Below, in pieces: positions 25,096 to 36,293 of a DNA stretch of 64,000 nucleotides. The notes under the pieces are model-generated. The model ran no database searches. It was not told where the DNA came from and saw only the letters and a program-made list of their open reading frames with translations. The translations under genes were made by a program, and so were the position numbers. The first letter of the stretch is position 1. Every line of letters starts with the position of its first letter. This stretch comes from Dryococelus australis (lineage: Eukaryota; Arthropoda; Insecta; Phasmatodea; Phasmatidae). The stretch is taken from NCBI GenBank assembly GCA_029891345.1, contig CM056997.1, positions 213,877,212-213,941,211 of the forward strand, written 5' to 3'.

Positions 25096-25215
25096 GGAAA
25101 ACCATGTGGCACTGCTGGTGCTATGCACACCAAACTGGTAACATTGCTCTTCACTAGCGCGCTGTTAAATACAGTCGACACGGCAAATGTTTTTGTTTCT
25201 TTCGACATGTAAAGA

Positions 25216-25244
25216 GTGCGTATACACGCACGAACCGAACCGTT
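25216..25244. repeat. Left terminal inverted repeat of Harbinger
   Basis: GTGCGTATACACGCACGAAC continues to CCGAACCGTT. The first 16 bases are themselves almost a palindrome (GTGCGT...ACGCAC). It is the inverted partner of 28951-28979. Confidence 0.88.
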
Positions 25245-25397
25245 GTTGCGACCGCTCGCGAGCACGTTGGTACGGGGTTATCTGCGTCCTACGAGCGGTT
25301 GGCGAGCCGCTCAAGAGATGATCTGTTCAAGTAGGGACGGGTTGTAGGCAGGATCGTGCGTGTGTAAGTTGCTCGCGAACCTCTGCCGGACCAAAGT

Positions 25398-27925
25398 ATG
25401 GCGCAGTGGGCGGAAGAACATATATTCGAGCTAATTCTGGTTTACAAAAGCAAACAGCTTTTAAGGAACCCTAGAGACGAAATCATTATTAAAAAAAACT
25501 TGAAAGAGGATACGTGGCGCTAAATCGGGAGTGCAGTGGGTCGAACCATTGAAGAATGCAGGAATAAAATTGTTTACTTTCGTCATACCGCAGGGAGGAA
25601 AGTAAAGAAAGTAAGACAACAGGACCGGGAAAAGGTGAATTGTCTATATTATTTTTAAAAATTGTGAAACATTTTAGTTACTTAAATTTATTTATCTGAT
25701 AGATACATATTTTTCGTGTATTGATCGATGCTGTAACAATAAGTTATGTGTTTACTTATTAAACTAACTCTGTTAAGAAAATAGATGAAGTCATTCCTAA
25801 TCAGATGGATAACGAATTGTCTTTTCTTTTTTTAGGGGCTTCAGCTGTATATAAAAGCAAATGGTTCGCATTTGAATGGTTGCGATTGCTGGTTTACACG
25901 GTATGTAAGTTAATATACATTCAGGCGTATGTGTTTTGCCACTATATAGCCCCGTCTTCCATACAGTAATCTGCTACTTCGTCCTTTATTTTGTGATACA
26001 CAGCAGGTGTTCTTCTGGGAATATTTCTCAGAGGTATCATGGAGGCTGTGTTTACCTCGCTTCTCCACGATCCTTCAATTAGAACACCGTTTTCCTCATG
26101 ATCTAGGGAACCGTGCGGCATGTACAAAGTAGGTGAATGATTCCGAAAATAATTATGCAGAATTATTACGGTCATGACAATTAATTCTGCTTTAGGGGAC
26201 TCCAAAAGCATAGGTTTTCTTAAAACCCTAAATACTACACGTAGAATACCGAAAGTGTCATCTAAAACTCGATAGGTTCTACTCAATCGATAGTTGAAAA
26301 TTCTATTGAATGATCCTGAGGCATGATCGTTAGGGTATGGTTTCATAATATTTTCGCATAGAGGAAACGAACTGTCAGTAACAAAAAGAAAAAAAAAGAT
26401 TTTCATCTCACGTCAAGGAAGTTCTTCTGGTAAAGGCAAACCCAACATGTCTTCGGAAAGCATATCATATAGCTTACATTTTTAAAAACACCGCCATCTG
26501 ATAACCGTCCTTGGAATCCCACGTCCGGGAATAAAATATTGTAATTACCGTCTACTAGCGCTAATAGCACAATACTAAAGTCGGATTTGTAGTTGTAGAA
26601 ATCACTTCCAGAATGTACCAGTGCCTGTAGCAAAACGTGCTTCTCGTCGAGGGCGCCAACACAGTGAGGCACATTCCAGTCAGTTTCCAATGTCTTGGAT
26701 ATTTCCTTCCAAACAAGGGGAGTCTTGGGAAGCTGAAAAATGTACAATGTTACATACAATAAACCATCATCTGATAAACACGTAAATAATTAAACTTAAA
26801 GAGTGACTTGCGAACGCATTATATTTATGTATATAGTTGTGACTACAAATAGCACATACTTTACGCATTTATGCTCTGAATAATACCAGTAAATGGATAG
26901 TATACAAGCTCTCTGTGGACGTTTTCACTTTTCACAGATCTGTTTGCGATATCAAGTTGTTGTTACGAACAAAATATTTCATTTGAAGTTATATTTATGT
27001 TCTCAAGCATTAAGCTACCCGATCAACTATCAGTATTGTTTCCGATAGCTATTCAGTAGCTGTCAAACAGCTGTGATTATAATCAGTATGCCCTTCAGTG
27101 TATCCCTAGGCTAAACCTTGTGGTGCGAGGCCTACCGAGGGGTATGGAGGATTTGTTGTTCTAATGAAACAATTGAACTTTAAAGCATTGCACTGAATAA
27201 AATAAAACAAAGAAACATTAACATTTCATTTGAATAATTTACACTGCAGTATCATGAGGTTATTGAATTAATTATTTAATGAAGCGGTACTATGTTTCAG
27301 GAGACAACTGTTGAAGGTATCAATGAAGACGAAGAAGAGTTACAGGGTACAGTTCAACCCGAAACATTCGCCACCCCCCAACAACCAAAGAGCAGAAGGG
27401 GAAAATAACCTGATCAGTCTTCATCAATGCTTTCTAGTACACTTGAAATATTGAAAACAGCTGCTGCTAAATAGAATACGCCTCAACCAGGAAACGGCGA
27501 GGTAACATCCTTATTTACGTTCGTAACAGCGAGAGTTAAAGGTTATCCTCTCTAAACTAGGAAAGCGGTTGAACACGCTGTGTTTGACATCCTAATGAAA
27601 CTTGATAACCGGTTACTACGAACGGCCTGCTGGGAATTTTCGTTTCGGCAACCAACATCCATATTCTGCAGACATAAACAACATTGTGCCACATCATTCA
27701 CCTACAGTATTTGATTCAACACGTTTTCCGCAACCCCATTTTAATCAATGGCATCATGATCGACAGCCGCTGTCACCGCTGGCGTATTATAGTTCATCCA
27801 GTCAAGCCCTGACGTGCCCTTCAACTCTACAATCTGAAAACACGTTGGCTGCAAGATTCCTACCATCTCCCTCACAACATTCGCAGGATTCAGCGTCTTC
27901 TGAAGATTTGAACGATTGCATTTGA
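25398..27925 (+). pseudogene. MADF-domain DNA-binding protein of Harbinger, inactivated
   Basis: In Harbinger elements a Myb/SANT or MADF protein binds the element ends and helps the transposase enter the nucleus and cut. Exon 1 (25398-25634) reads MAQWAEEHIFELILVYKSKQ and then LLRNPRDE, a typical MADF start. A donor AAAG/GTGAAT follows. Exon 2 (about 25836-25901, after a T-rich acceptor) gives ASAVYKSKWFAFEWLR, the end of the domain, and has a GTATGTAAGT donor. Exon 3 starts at 27301 after TTTCAG: an acidic stretch, a possible BESS-like region (AVEHAVFDILMKL), then a Ser/Pro/His-rich tail ending at 27925. Damage: a stop after DTWR in exon 1, three stops in exon 3, a one-base phase error at exon 1/2 and a frameshift near 27600. 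Exon 3 lies inside the transposase intron. The MADF call is fairly firm and BESS is tentative. Confidence 0.82.
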
Positions 27926-28873
27926 AATGCCAAACCAGTGTTGTTGACATCGATTATTAATGTGCGATATTATATTACAATATTTTGGCACAAATGTATG
28001 TTATAATCCTGATATTATGAACTTAAAGGTAAATATATTTTTAATATAATAAGTAGGTAGTAAAAACATGGACTCTATGATTTCGTGTATGGAGACAAAT
28101 AATTATTTTGTTTATTCACAACAGTGTGCACTGCATTTGAAAATCCTTCTAATTGATAATGTATTACTTATATAATGTGTTGCGTTACCCTTTTAAAAAT
28201 ATGAAATTAATACACATATTCACTTTATAGAGAAATAAATTGTGAAGCAATTATTTAATTGATATTACATTCACATGTCCTTTCAATCCTTGGGCAAGCA
28301 CAGCTCAAGCATCTGGTATTATTTGTCCGATAGACTGCTTAGACATCCTGAACAAATATTGCAGGCTTGTGTACGAATCCCCTGAGGCGAGGTACCGAAG
28401 TGTTACATCTAACCTGCATTCACACACGTCTATTATTAATCGAGGAGAATTATTTAAAAATCTAATATGCAATCACGTAATTAAAAATATGTCTACTTAT
28501 TCAAAAATAACCATTAGAAATCCACGAAAACTTACCTGTCTTGCGCAGAGATGGGAGAGCGACAGTATGTTGTCTGTTTTGCATTTTTTGGTCCTATTCT
28601 GCTCAGTATATTCTCGAAATCTGTAGGCGACATTCTCGTGAAATTTTTGTACTGCCCACTAATGGCTTGCGATCTCATGTCCAGCATCAGTTCCGAGCCA
28701 GCGCATTTTTTATGCAGCTCTGTGCACCACCAACATCGAGTATTCCTCGTCTTACCTTTGTGTTTTAACACGTGAGTCGTTAATAAAGCCGCGTCACTAA
28801 CTACGACCATAGCTAAATGATCTTCGTGAGAAGGCATTGCGGCCAAAGCCTGAGCTTGGAATGAAGTGAACAA
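25942..28873 (-). pseudogene. Harbinger transposase (HARBI1-like nuclease), inactivated
   Basis: DDE nuclease that cuts Harbinger ends. Exon 1 (28873-28536) holds LDMRSQAISGQYKNFTRMS and ends at CAG/GTAAGT. Exon 2 (28413-28269) begins after TGCAG and reads LRYLASGDSYTSLQYLFRMS; it contains a TGA where DA(C)A is expected, and a likely donor is GAAT/GTAATA. Exon 3 starts at 26732 after TTTTTCAG: LPKTPLVWKEIS, then HCVGALDEKH with the first catalytic Asp. A one-base frameshift after GGVFKN (about 26480) and a TGA before REMK (about 26420) break it. The frame resumes with FLFVTDSSFPL (second Asp), then RLSRTYRVLDDTFGIL and VMTVIILHNYFR, ending at 25942. The third catalytic residue, normally Glu in VEN-FGIL, is Asp here. 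The joined exons would be roughly 420 residues, about the normal family length. Exon 3 lies within the MADF gene's second intron. Confidence 0.93.
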
Positions 28874-28950
28874 TTTGTAGGCCGTTTGCTCGCGAACCTA
28901 GCTTATCTATATGGTTGGTGAGAGGTTCGCAGCGGGACAGAGAACCCACG

Positions 28951-28979
28951 AACGGCTCGGTTCGTGCGTGTATACGGAC
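28951..28979. repeat. Right terminal inverted repeat of Harbinger, also first satellite tip
   Basis: AACGGCTCGGTTCGTGCGTG continues to TATACGGAC. It differs from the left repeat at two positions. Its last 20 or so bases recur in every unit of the array that follows, there with CGCAC instead of CGGAC. Confidence 0.88.
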
Positions 28980-31210
28980 ATCTAGCCCAAGCACTCTCGG
29001 CCGCTATCACTACCTAGCTAACTGAACAACCCCGCCACGTGTTCGTGCGTGTATACGCACATCTAGCCCAAGTACTGTCGGCCGCTATCACTACCTAGCT
29101 AACTGAACAACCCCGCCACGTGTTCGTGCGTGTATACGCACATCTAGCAAAAGCAATCTCGGCCGCTATCACTACCTAGCTAACTGAACAACCCCGCCAC
29201 GTGTTCGTGCGTGTATACGCACATCTAGCCCAAGCGCTGTCGGCCGCTATCACTACCTAACTGAACAACCCCGCCACATGTTCGTGCGTGTATACGCACA
29301 TCTAGCCCAAGCACTCTCGGCCGCTATCACTACCTAGCTAACTGAACAACCCCGCCACGTGTTCGTGCGTGTATACGCACATCTAGCCCAAGTACTCTCG
29401 GCCGCTATCACTACCGAGCTAACTGAACAACCCCGCCACGTGTTCGTGCGTGTATACGCACATCTAGCCCAAGCGCTGTCGGCCGCTATCACTACCTAAC
29501 TGAACAACCCCGCCACGTGTTCGTGCGTGTATACGCACATCTAGCCCAAGCACTGTCGGCCTCTATCACTACCTAGCTAACTGAACAACCCCGCCACGTG
29601 TTCGTGCGTGTATACGCACATCTAGCCCAAGCACTCTCGGCCGCTATCACTACCTAGCTAACTGAGAACAACCCCGCCACGTGTTCGTGCGTGTATACGC
29701 ACATCTAGCCCAAGTACTGTCGGCTGCTATCACTACCTAGCTAACTGAGAACAACCCCGCCACGTGTTCGTGCGTGTATACGCACATCTAGCCCAAGCAC
29801 TCTCGGCCGCTATCACTACCTAGCTAACTGAGAACAACCCCGCCACGTGTTCGTGCGTGTATACGCACATCTAGCCCAAGTACTGTCGGCCGCTATCACT
29901 ACCTAGCTAACTGAACAACCCCGCCACGTGTTCGTGCGTGTATACGCACATCTAGCCCAAGCACTCTCGGCCGCTATCACTACCTAGCTAACTGAGAACA
30001 ACCCCGCCACGTGTTCGTGCGTGTATACGCACATCTAGCCCAAGCACTGTCGGCCTCTATCACTACCTAGCTAACTGAACAACCCCGCCACGTGTTCGTG
30101 CGTGTATACGCACATCTAGCCCAAGCACTCTCGGCCGCTATCACTACCTAGCTAACTGAACAACCCCGCCACGTGTTCGTGCGTGTATACGCACATCTAG
30201 CCCAAGTACTGTCGGCCGCTATCACTACCTAGCTAACTGAACAACCCCGCCACGTGTTCGTGCGTGTATACGCACATCTAGCCCAAGTACTGTCGGCCGC
30301 TATCACTACCTAGCTAACTGAACAACCCCGCCACGTGTTCGTGCGTGTATACGCACATCTAGCCCAAGCAATCTCGGCCGCTATCACTACCTAGCTAACT
30401 GAACAACCCCGCCACGTGTTCGTGCGTGTATACGCACATCTAGCCCAAGCGCTGTCGGCCGCTATCACTACCTAACTGAACAACCCCGCCACGTGTTCGT
30501 GCGTGTATACGCACATCTAGCCCAAGCGCTGTCGGCCGCTATCACTACCTAACTGAACAACCCCGCCACGTGTTCGTGCGTGTATACGCACATCTAGCCC
30601 AAGCACTGTCGGCCGCTATCACTACCTAGCTAACTGAACAACCCCGCCACGTGTTCGTGCGTGTATACGCACCTCTAGCCCAAGCACTCTCGGCCGCTAT
30701 CACTACCTAGCTAACTGAACAACCCCGCCACGTGTTCGTGCGTGTATACGCACATCTAGCCCAAGCACTCTCGGCCGCTATCACTACCTAGCTAACTGAA
30801 CAACCCCGCCACGTGTTCGTGCGTGTATACGCACATCTAGCCCAAGCACTGTCGGCCGCTATCAGTACCTAGCTAACTGAACAACCCCGCCACGTGTTCG
30901 TGCGTGTATACGCACATCTAGCCCAAGCACTCTCGACCGCTATCACTACCTAGCTAACTGAACAACCCCGCCACGTGTTCGTGCGTGTATACGCACATCT
31001 AGCCCAAGCACTCTCGGCCGCTATCACTACCTAGCTAACTTAACAACCCCGCCACGTGTTCGTGCGTGTATACGCACATCTAGCCCAAGCACTCTCGGCC
31101 GCTATCACTACCTAGCTAACTGAACAACCCCGCCACGTGTTCGTGCGTGTATACGCACATCTACCCCAAGCACTCTCGACCGCTATCACTAGCTAACTGA
31201 ACAACCCCGT
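28954..31210. repeat. Satellite array, about 80-bp unit with Harbinger tip, 27 full tips plus the element end
   Basis: Each unit is GTTCGTGCGTGTATACGCAC, then ATCTAGCCCAAG, a variable CACTCTCGG / TACTGTCGG / CGCTGTCGG block, CCGCTATCACTACC, AACTGAACAACCCCGCCACG and so on. I count 27 intact tip sequences from 29040 to about 31160. Units are 77-84 bp; the differences come from loss of GCTA (as in CTACCTAACTG) or gain of GA (CTGAGAACAACC). A CACGTG E-box lies just before nearly every tip. The array ends in a diverged unit near 31195-31215. Its first tip is the true right end of the Harbinger element, so the unit is part transposon and part flank. Confidence 0.96.
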
Positions 31211-31430
31211 CACGTGATCGTGCAGCGGCAGTGGACACTCCCGACAGATCCACAAGGCCCGTACCCTCAGCTTCGCGCAGCCAATCAGAGAATGGCCACG
31301 CCCACTCCGTAGGAATCGCTACGCCATTGCGCATTCGTGTACTACTTTACGCCGTGTTGGTACTACACTTGCACCTCCTCCACCACTGCCTTCGTGCGGG
31401 GGGGGGGGGGACTCCACCTGAGAATTGGCA
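31211..31430. other. GC-rich segment with CCAAT and GC-box motifs
   Basis: GCCAATCAGAGAATGGCCAC followed by GCCC at 31279-31303 puts a CCAAT box next to a CACGCCC motif. A G run occupies 31397-31411. It could be a promoter or a diverged member of the CCAAT-motif repeat. No transcript signal confirms either. Confidence 0.35.
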
Positions 31431-32626
31431 CTAAATACAGTAAACTTGAAAAATTCATGACTCTCGTAATCTGTACGGGGGCTTTGGGTCCCTCTGCCAG
31501 GTTTTCGTTCTGATCGCCTAAAGGGTCCCGAGACGTTAAAAAAACACGGAGGCATGTGGAATTGTTGTGTTGTGAAATGTGAAGATAATATTTCGGCGAA
31601 GAGCTAATTTCTCTAGATAGTGATGCGAATTTTAATTGTATTATAACGAATAATAACGCATTCGCGAATTTACGTTAATTTCTGAAATGTTTCAATGATT
31701 TAGCAAGAAATTTGTCTTCGTTGTAACACAATGGTACGGGAATATTGGTTGGCACATGTGAGAGGTGCCAGTGGCGAGTCCACGGCATCAGAAGGGGAAG
31801 GGGGGGGGGGTGGCGGAGGTCTGCGAGCTCTCCAGACAGATAATTCAGATTATGAGTTTCAGGATAATATGATGTGTCGGCTGACTGAATTTCTATATTA
31901 CTCTGAAGGAACGTTGTGTTTTAGTGCCCTAGTGTCTCTCATCGTTACTCGGGGCATGGGGAACCTTCCAATGCCGTGTCGGGACTCCAAGCCGACAGTT
32001 TTTGAGAGTGGCTAATTTGGACGACTGTACGCAGTTAAGCGACGGGTGTGTGGAGAGTGAAGTCCGCGGGAAACGAGCATCGGTGCAGTGAAGGGTGCGA
32101 CTGGCAGGCGGGGACTATTGAACTGGATGCGTGAGTCGAAGACATTTCGAATGAATGCAACAGATAGACTGGATATTTGTTTAATGAGTGTGAATTTGGT
32201 GACTATAATCAATTTGGAGACACCGAGAACTTTTAATTAAAATTGAGATAGACATTAAATAATGCGCTCACTGAGAATAATTGGAGTAATAATGGAGAAA
32301 GAGATTTAAACCTTGTAAATGATAGCTGTGTGAATAAATCTAAAAAATAATTTATTTTTATTGTTACTAAGACATCCTTCACGAACTCGAACACGCCCCT
32401 ATGGCGTATTGTGACAATATGGTACCCATTATTTGGCGCCAGTGTTGAGAGCATGCACAGAAGACGAACATGCATCTTCGTCGTCGTTTAGTGTATGTTC
32501 GGAGTATGTGGGCGAGGAGCAGACACTTGTGTGAATACGTTTGTGTACAAAGGAGTCGTGTGGCAGAGGCCACGATGGCAGACGGAAGGATATCGGGCCG
32601 TGTTTGCATTGCGAGGTACTCCTCGC
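31431..32626. other. Non-coding sequence, no gene recognised
   Basis: A 94-codon frame at 31731-32015 has a Gly run encoded by a G tract and no domain. The remainder is mixed unique sequence. Confidence 0.35.
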
Positions 32627-32628
32627 CA

Positions 32629-32659
<31 letters not shown>

Positions 32660-32664
32660 ACACA
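32627..32664. repeat. C tract and (CA)n microsatellite
   Basis: About 18 C residues from 32627, followed by (CA) to 32664. Confidence 0.95.
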
Positions 32665-33860
32665 TGCCCAGGCCTCGGCAGCACGATGAATATTGGACCA
32701 CGTTCGAACCAGGGAGGACACAGTGGGCTTCAAGAGATGCCGTCAGCGCCATTTAGCATTCTCAGTTGCAGTCGGCGATCGGGCGGGCAGCTGTTTGCTT
32801 GGCCAGAGTCTGCAGGGAAAGTCCCCTGACACCGGACTTGGGAAAGCACTTTAACGCACACTAATAAATGTTTCAAACAAAACGAAGATGTCTGCGTGAA
32901 ACAGCTTGCTTGTAACTCAAGTTGATGTAGGCTGGGTAGGTTACTGTTGCCGCAGTTTTCCATTTGTGACGTGTAATTTCCTTTTCCTTAAATGTTCTCG
33001 ACAGCATTTACGGTCAATTAGCCAATTCTAGTGTAATAAAATGCAGAGTTGAATTTCGCCATAAAATTAACTGTGATCTCAATGTGATTGCAGGCATGAG
33101 ATTACGCGGAAGCACATAAATAGAATAGAAATGTACACAAAAGAAGATGAACAAATATAATGTGCTTATTGCGTTGAGCACTACAGTCCCCGCTTTCATA
33201 CCGCGAGTGTAACAGGGTAGAAAAGGAATGAGGTAGTGGAGACCAAAGCTAACTGACAAATGATACCAAGGCATTCGAAAGGGATTCGTACAATGTAAGT
33301 GGTCCGAAGAAAATGGTTCTCAACTCGAGTATAATAATGGTCGTTACAGTGTTTACACTAATTCATGACATTTGTATTAACACTCATTGTGTAGTTCCCA
33401 ACGCTTGTTATAAACTTCTTTAAACGACTTATTAGTTTATTTTGCATCTAAACTAATTAAAAAAGTTTAGTAGCTAATGGAACCGAGAATTATTTAATTT
33501 TTTAACAAGCATGTGCCACTCAACTTGCCAGTTAAACTCCCATAATTTCTAAACAACAGTTCTTACCAGACAACGTAGTGCTGATTGGTTTGGGTAAACA
33601 TTTCAATGCACAATAATTCTGAAAACAATGCGACTTGTGGCTTCGTTTGAAAGTCATAAAAGGATGGTTTGTAACTGGAAGTGAATAATGGACAATCAGT
33701 AACCTAATTCCGAGAAAAACTATCAAATATGAAAATCACGTGTCACGCGTAGGCTTATAATAAAACACACGTAACGCTTGTGGTGTACAAAAAGGACACT
33801 GAAATCCAATCAGGACGTGGATTATTTCGACAGATGTCACTGAACTCCATCCACCGGCTT
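32665..33860. other. Non-coding sequence, no gene seen
   Basis: AT-rich unique sequence after 32830. No supportable feature. Confidence 0.4.
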
Positions 33861-33978
33861 CAGTAAAGACATCATCAATCCAACACCTAACCCCGTAAGA
33901 GCGTGTATTACCTGTATTGCAGTAAAGACATCATCAATTCAACACCTAACCTCGTAAGAGCGTGTATTACCTGTATTG
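33861..33978. repeat. Tandem duplication, 59-bp unit, two copies
   Basis: CAGTAAAGACATCATCAAT begins at 33861 and again at 33920. The copies differ at two positions (ATCC/ATTC and CCCC/CCTC). Recent. Confidence 0.95.
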
Positions 33979-34796
33979 CAGTCATGGATACTAAAACACG
34001 TGATATATAGGATTACTAGCTCCTGAATGTGTTGTTACAATTTACTGCTGCTGAACATTGTCGAAATATTAATAAATTCACAAAAAAAAAACGGTATGGG
34101 AAAAGAACTGTGTTCATAACAATTTTGGTCAGGCTTTATACATTAAAATATTACAGAAATATATATACTATCATTATCGGACCATTATTCTAGAGATTCG
34201 AGATAATCATCCAAATACGACATTGCACACATTTCTGACATTTCGTAGGCAAGCGCGACATTTAATTAATTTATCTTTATAATTTAATCAAAATACCTCT
34301 GACATAACTTTGGTAAGCAGAGATTTTCGTGGGAAAAGTTGTGACCACGGTAACAATAATCTATTCACAGTATCTTCACGCTCTTGAATCAAACCTTTGA
34401 GAAATCACCCCAGGTATGGCGTGCTTGTTCGTTTTCTGAGCATGCAATTTGTCAGCAGACGGTTTATACTTCCGACAACGTGAAAGTATCATATTTGTGG
34501 TTCAATTGAACTTTCACTGATATTTCATTAAATAAATTACACTTCGTTCACCTCGCGCAAAATATCATCAAACTGAGAGCAGCACGTTGTCCCTCTGGTG
34601 AGATTTCCTAGCTTTACTTATACTTAGTTTACACGAGGCGTAGGAATACCAAGAAAGTAGAACTTCTTTGGCAGGGCTTCAGAAAAGTTAGAAATGAATG
34701 GACTAGATTTAACATCCAAGATGTTTATTGAAAAACCTTTAACACGTTTAGTTGTGATTAACGTGGATATTAATTAAAGTGAAGAACTCGCCAGCT
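33979..34796. other. AT-rich non-coding sequence
   Basis: No gene, repeat or motif recognised. Confidence 0.4.
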
Positions 34797-34960
34797 GGCG
34801 AGTGGGTTACCAGGCGCTGATTGGCGAACGGTGTTCAGACTTGTTGCTGTCCAGTGACCTCATTTTACTGACATGTGCCGCGAGAAGGCGCCGTTTCACT
34901 TCTCCATGTGTTCTTAAGGGCGAACGTTGGAGGCCATCTTGTATTTTAGAGACGTTTAAT
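34797..34960 (+). repeat. CCAAT-motif repeat, copy 4
   Basis: CGAGTGGGTTACCAGGCGCT followed by GATTGGCGAACGGTGTTC is the best-preserved core of the family. ACTGACATGTGCCG follows and corresponds to CGTGCTGACGTGTCCG in copy 5 (53680-53710). GGCCATCTTG at 34931 is a YY1-like motif. Confidence 0.7.
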
Positions 34961-35052
34961 TTACTATATCATGATCGCCTCTGAAGTAATTATCAAAATG
35001 GGACGAATAATAAATTCTTAATTATTCCACGTGGAAAACAAAGAGAGACATA

Positions 35053-35285
35053 GGTTGTTCGCAGTAAAGTGAGCACTTCTGAGCCCCTAGTTCCTCTTTT
35101 CATAGCAACAATATTTTATCATTCCGCAACTTTTTCAAATAATTATTGCCACGTAAGTAATAAACACAGTGTACAAATCTCACTAGACTGGAAAGTTAAC
35201 GTCTAAAACTACAAGAAAATATATTTATTGACTATTATTCCAAATGAGAGGGCTTCAAAAAGTGCTCACTTTACCATGAATAGCC
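35053..35285. mobile_element. Short inverted-repeat element (GGCTGTTC family), short class
   Basis: The ends are GGTTGTTCGCAGTAAAGTGA and the near-complement CTCACTTTACCATGAATAGCC (35265-35285). The interior AATAAACACAGTGTACAAAT and GAGAGGGCTTCAAAAAGTGC are shared with 9254-9486. At 233 bp it is the same length as the other short copies. Confidence 0.88.
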
Positions 35286-36037
35286 TATACTCCATTGTAT
35301 TACAGTTATTCCATCATATGAGTAATATACTACGCTTAATAAAATAATAAATTTGAATAATGAATAATCAATACATTTGATGAGTCAAAAACTGGTTACT
35401 GCCAACTTGTCGACACCACTATTCTATGCTTGAGCCATCTTATTGTGTCATGGAAGAGGATAGAACTTGACTATGGAGGAAAGTACTCTGTACCGTAATT
35501 AGGGAGCTGCAAAAGGATGCCCTCGTTTGACGACCTCAGGCGACTGCACGTGCTTCGTCTAAAGACGGAGAAAGGGGGAGGGGGGAGGCGGTTTCCAGGG
35601 ACCAACTTGTGTTCTCCCTTCCGAACTTGCCGGCCCTTTATGTCGTCCTCCGCAGGGCGACTGCATATCGCCAACTTGTCCGCCTTACTGCAACACCGGG
35701 GGGCGCTTTCAAGTTTCAAACAGCGCCTCTGGGAGTTACGCGCAACTATCGATACTACACCCAATCGACTGCCGGGATAGTTTTATCGAAAAACTTCCAG
35801 TATTTACTCTATACCGTAAGAATGTACTGTACAAATAGTAGGTTTTCTATTACAGCTACGACTTAAATCAGTCTCACATAAATATATAATTTTAAGCGTT
35901 TCAATGAAAAACAAATTTGTTTGGTACTGTACAGGTGTCAGTAAAACGGCCTATCGTTTTGTCGGGAGCAATAAACATGTGTTTGTGTTTGAAGTTACTG
36001 ACAGCAGGTGTTTGTGAAACATCGGAGTGAATGAACG
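35286..36037. other. Non-coding sequence with a GC-rich patch
   Basis: 35480-35780 is GC-rich, with several overlapping frames of 80-100 codons and no recognisable domain. The rest is AT-rich. No gene is supported. Confidence 0.35.
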
Positions 36038-36293
36038 AGTGAGTGGAGAGATTTCGGCGGCTCTGAACATCGAGGTCTTGAGAGCCGATGAGGGTGAAGC
36101 GAGGTGAGTATGGAGCAGGGCCGGAATGGAATGGAAAGGAAACGGGAGGTTCCCGGAAAAAAAAAACCCACAGACCAGCCACATCGTCCGGCACGATTTC
36201 AACATGCAAATATTCGGGAGCGACCCCGCCGGGAATCGAACCCGGTTCGCCTAGGTTGGAGGCGAGTAGTCTAACCACTAAACTACCGCGGCC
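36038..36293 (-). mobile_element. tRNA-derived SINE, full-length copy
   Basis: On the minus strand it begins GGCCGCGGTAGTTTAGTGG (A-box region), with CGGGTTCGATTCCCGGCGG (B-box, 36224-36243) about 45 bp later. These are the internal promoter of RNA polymerase III. A body follows with CGTGCCGGACGATGTGGC, GGTCTGTGGGTTT, CATTCCGGCCCTGCTCCAT and GGCTCTCAAGACCTCGATG. It ends with CTCTCCACTCACTCG and a CACT-rich tail. Length about 255 bp. SINEs encode no protein and move by LINE machinery. Confidence 0.9.

Larger units (their letters stand above)
25216..28979. mobile_element. Harbinger/PIF DNA transposon, two-gene, decayed, 3.8 kb
   Basis: The terminal inverted repeats are 25216-25244 and 28951-28979, with 27 of 29 positions matching; the left one begins GTGCGTATACACGCACGAAC. 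Subterminal words GCGAACCTCT and GCTCGCGAACCT occur near both ends. The element carries a HARBI1-type transposase on the minus strand and a MADF-domain protein on the plus strand, the two-gene arrangement expected for Harbinger. Both genes have stops and frameshifts, so the copy is non-autonomous. The usual 3-bp target duplication is not visible; the right end passes straight into a satellite array that contains the same tip. Confidence 0.9.

Noticed and set aside
28954-31210. CRISPR-like repeat-spacer structure (constant tip, variable middle)
   Set aside because: The 60-bp segments between tips are nearly identical, so they are satellite, not spacers.
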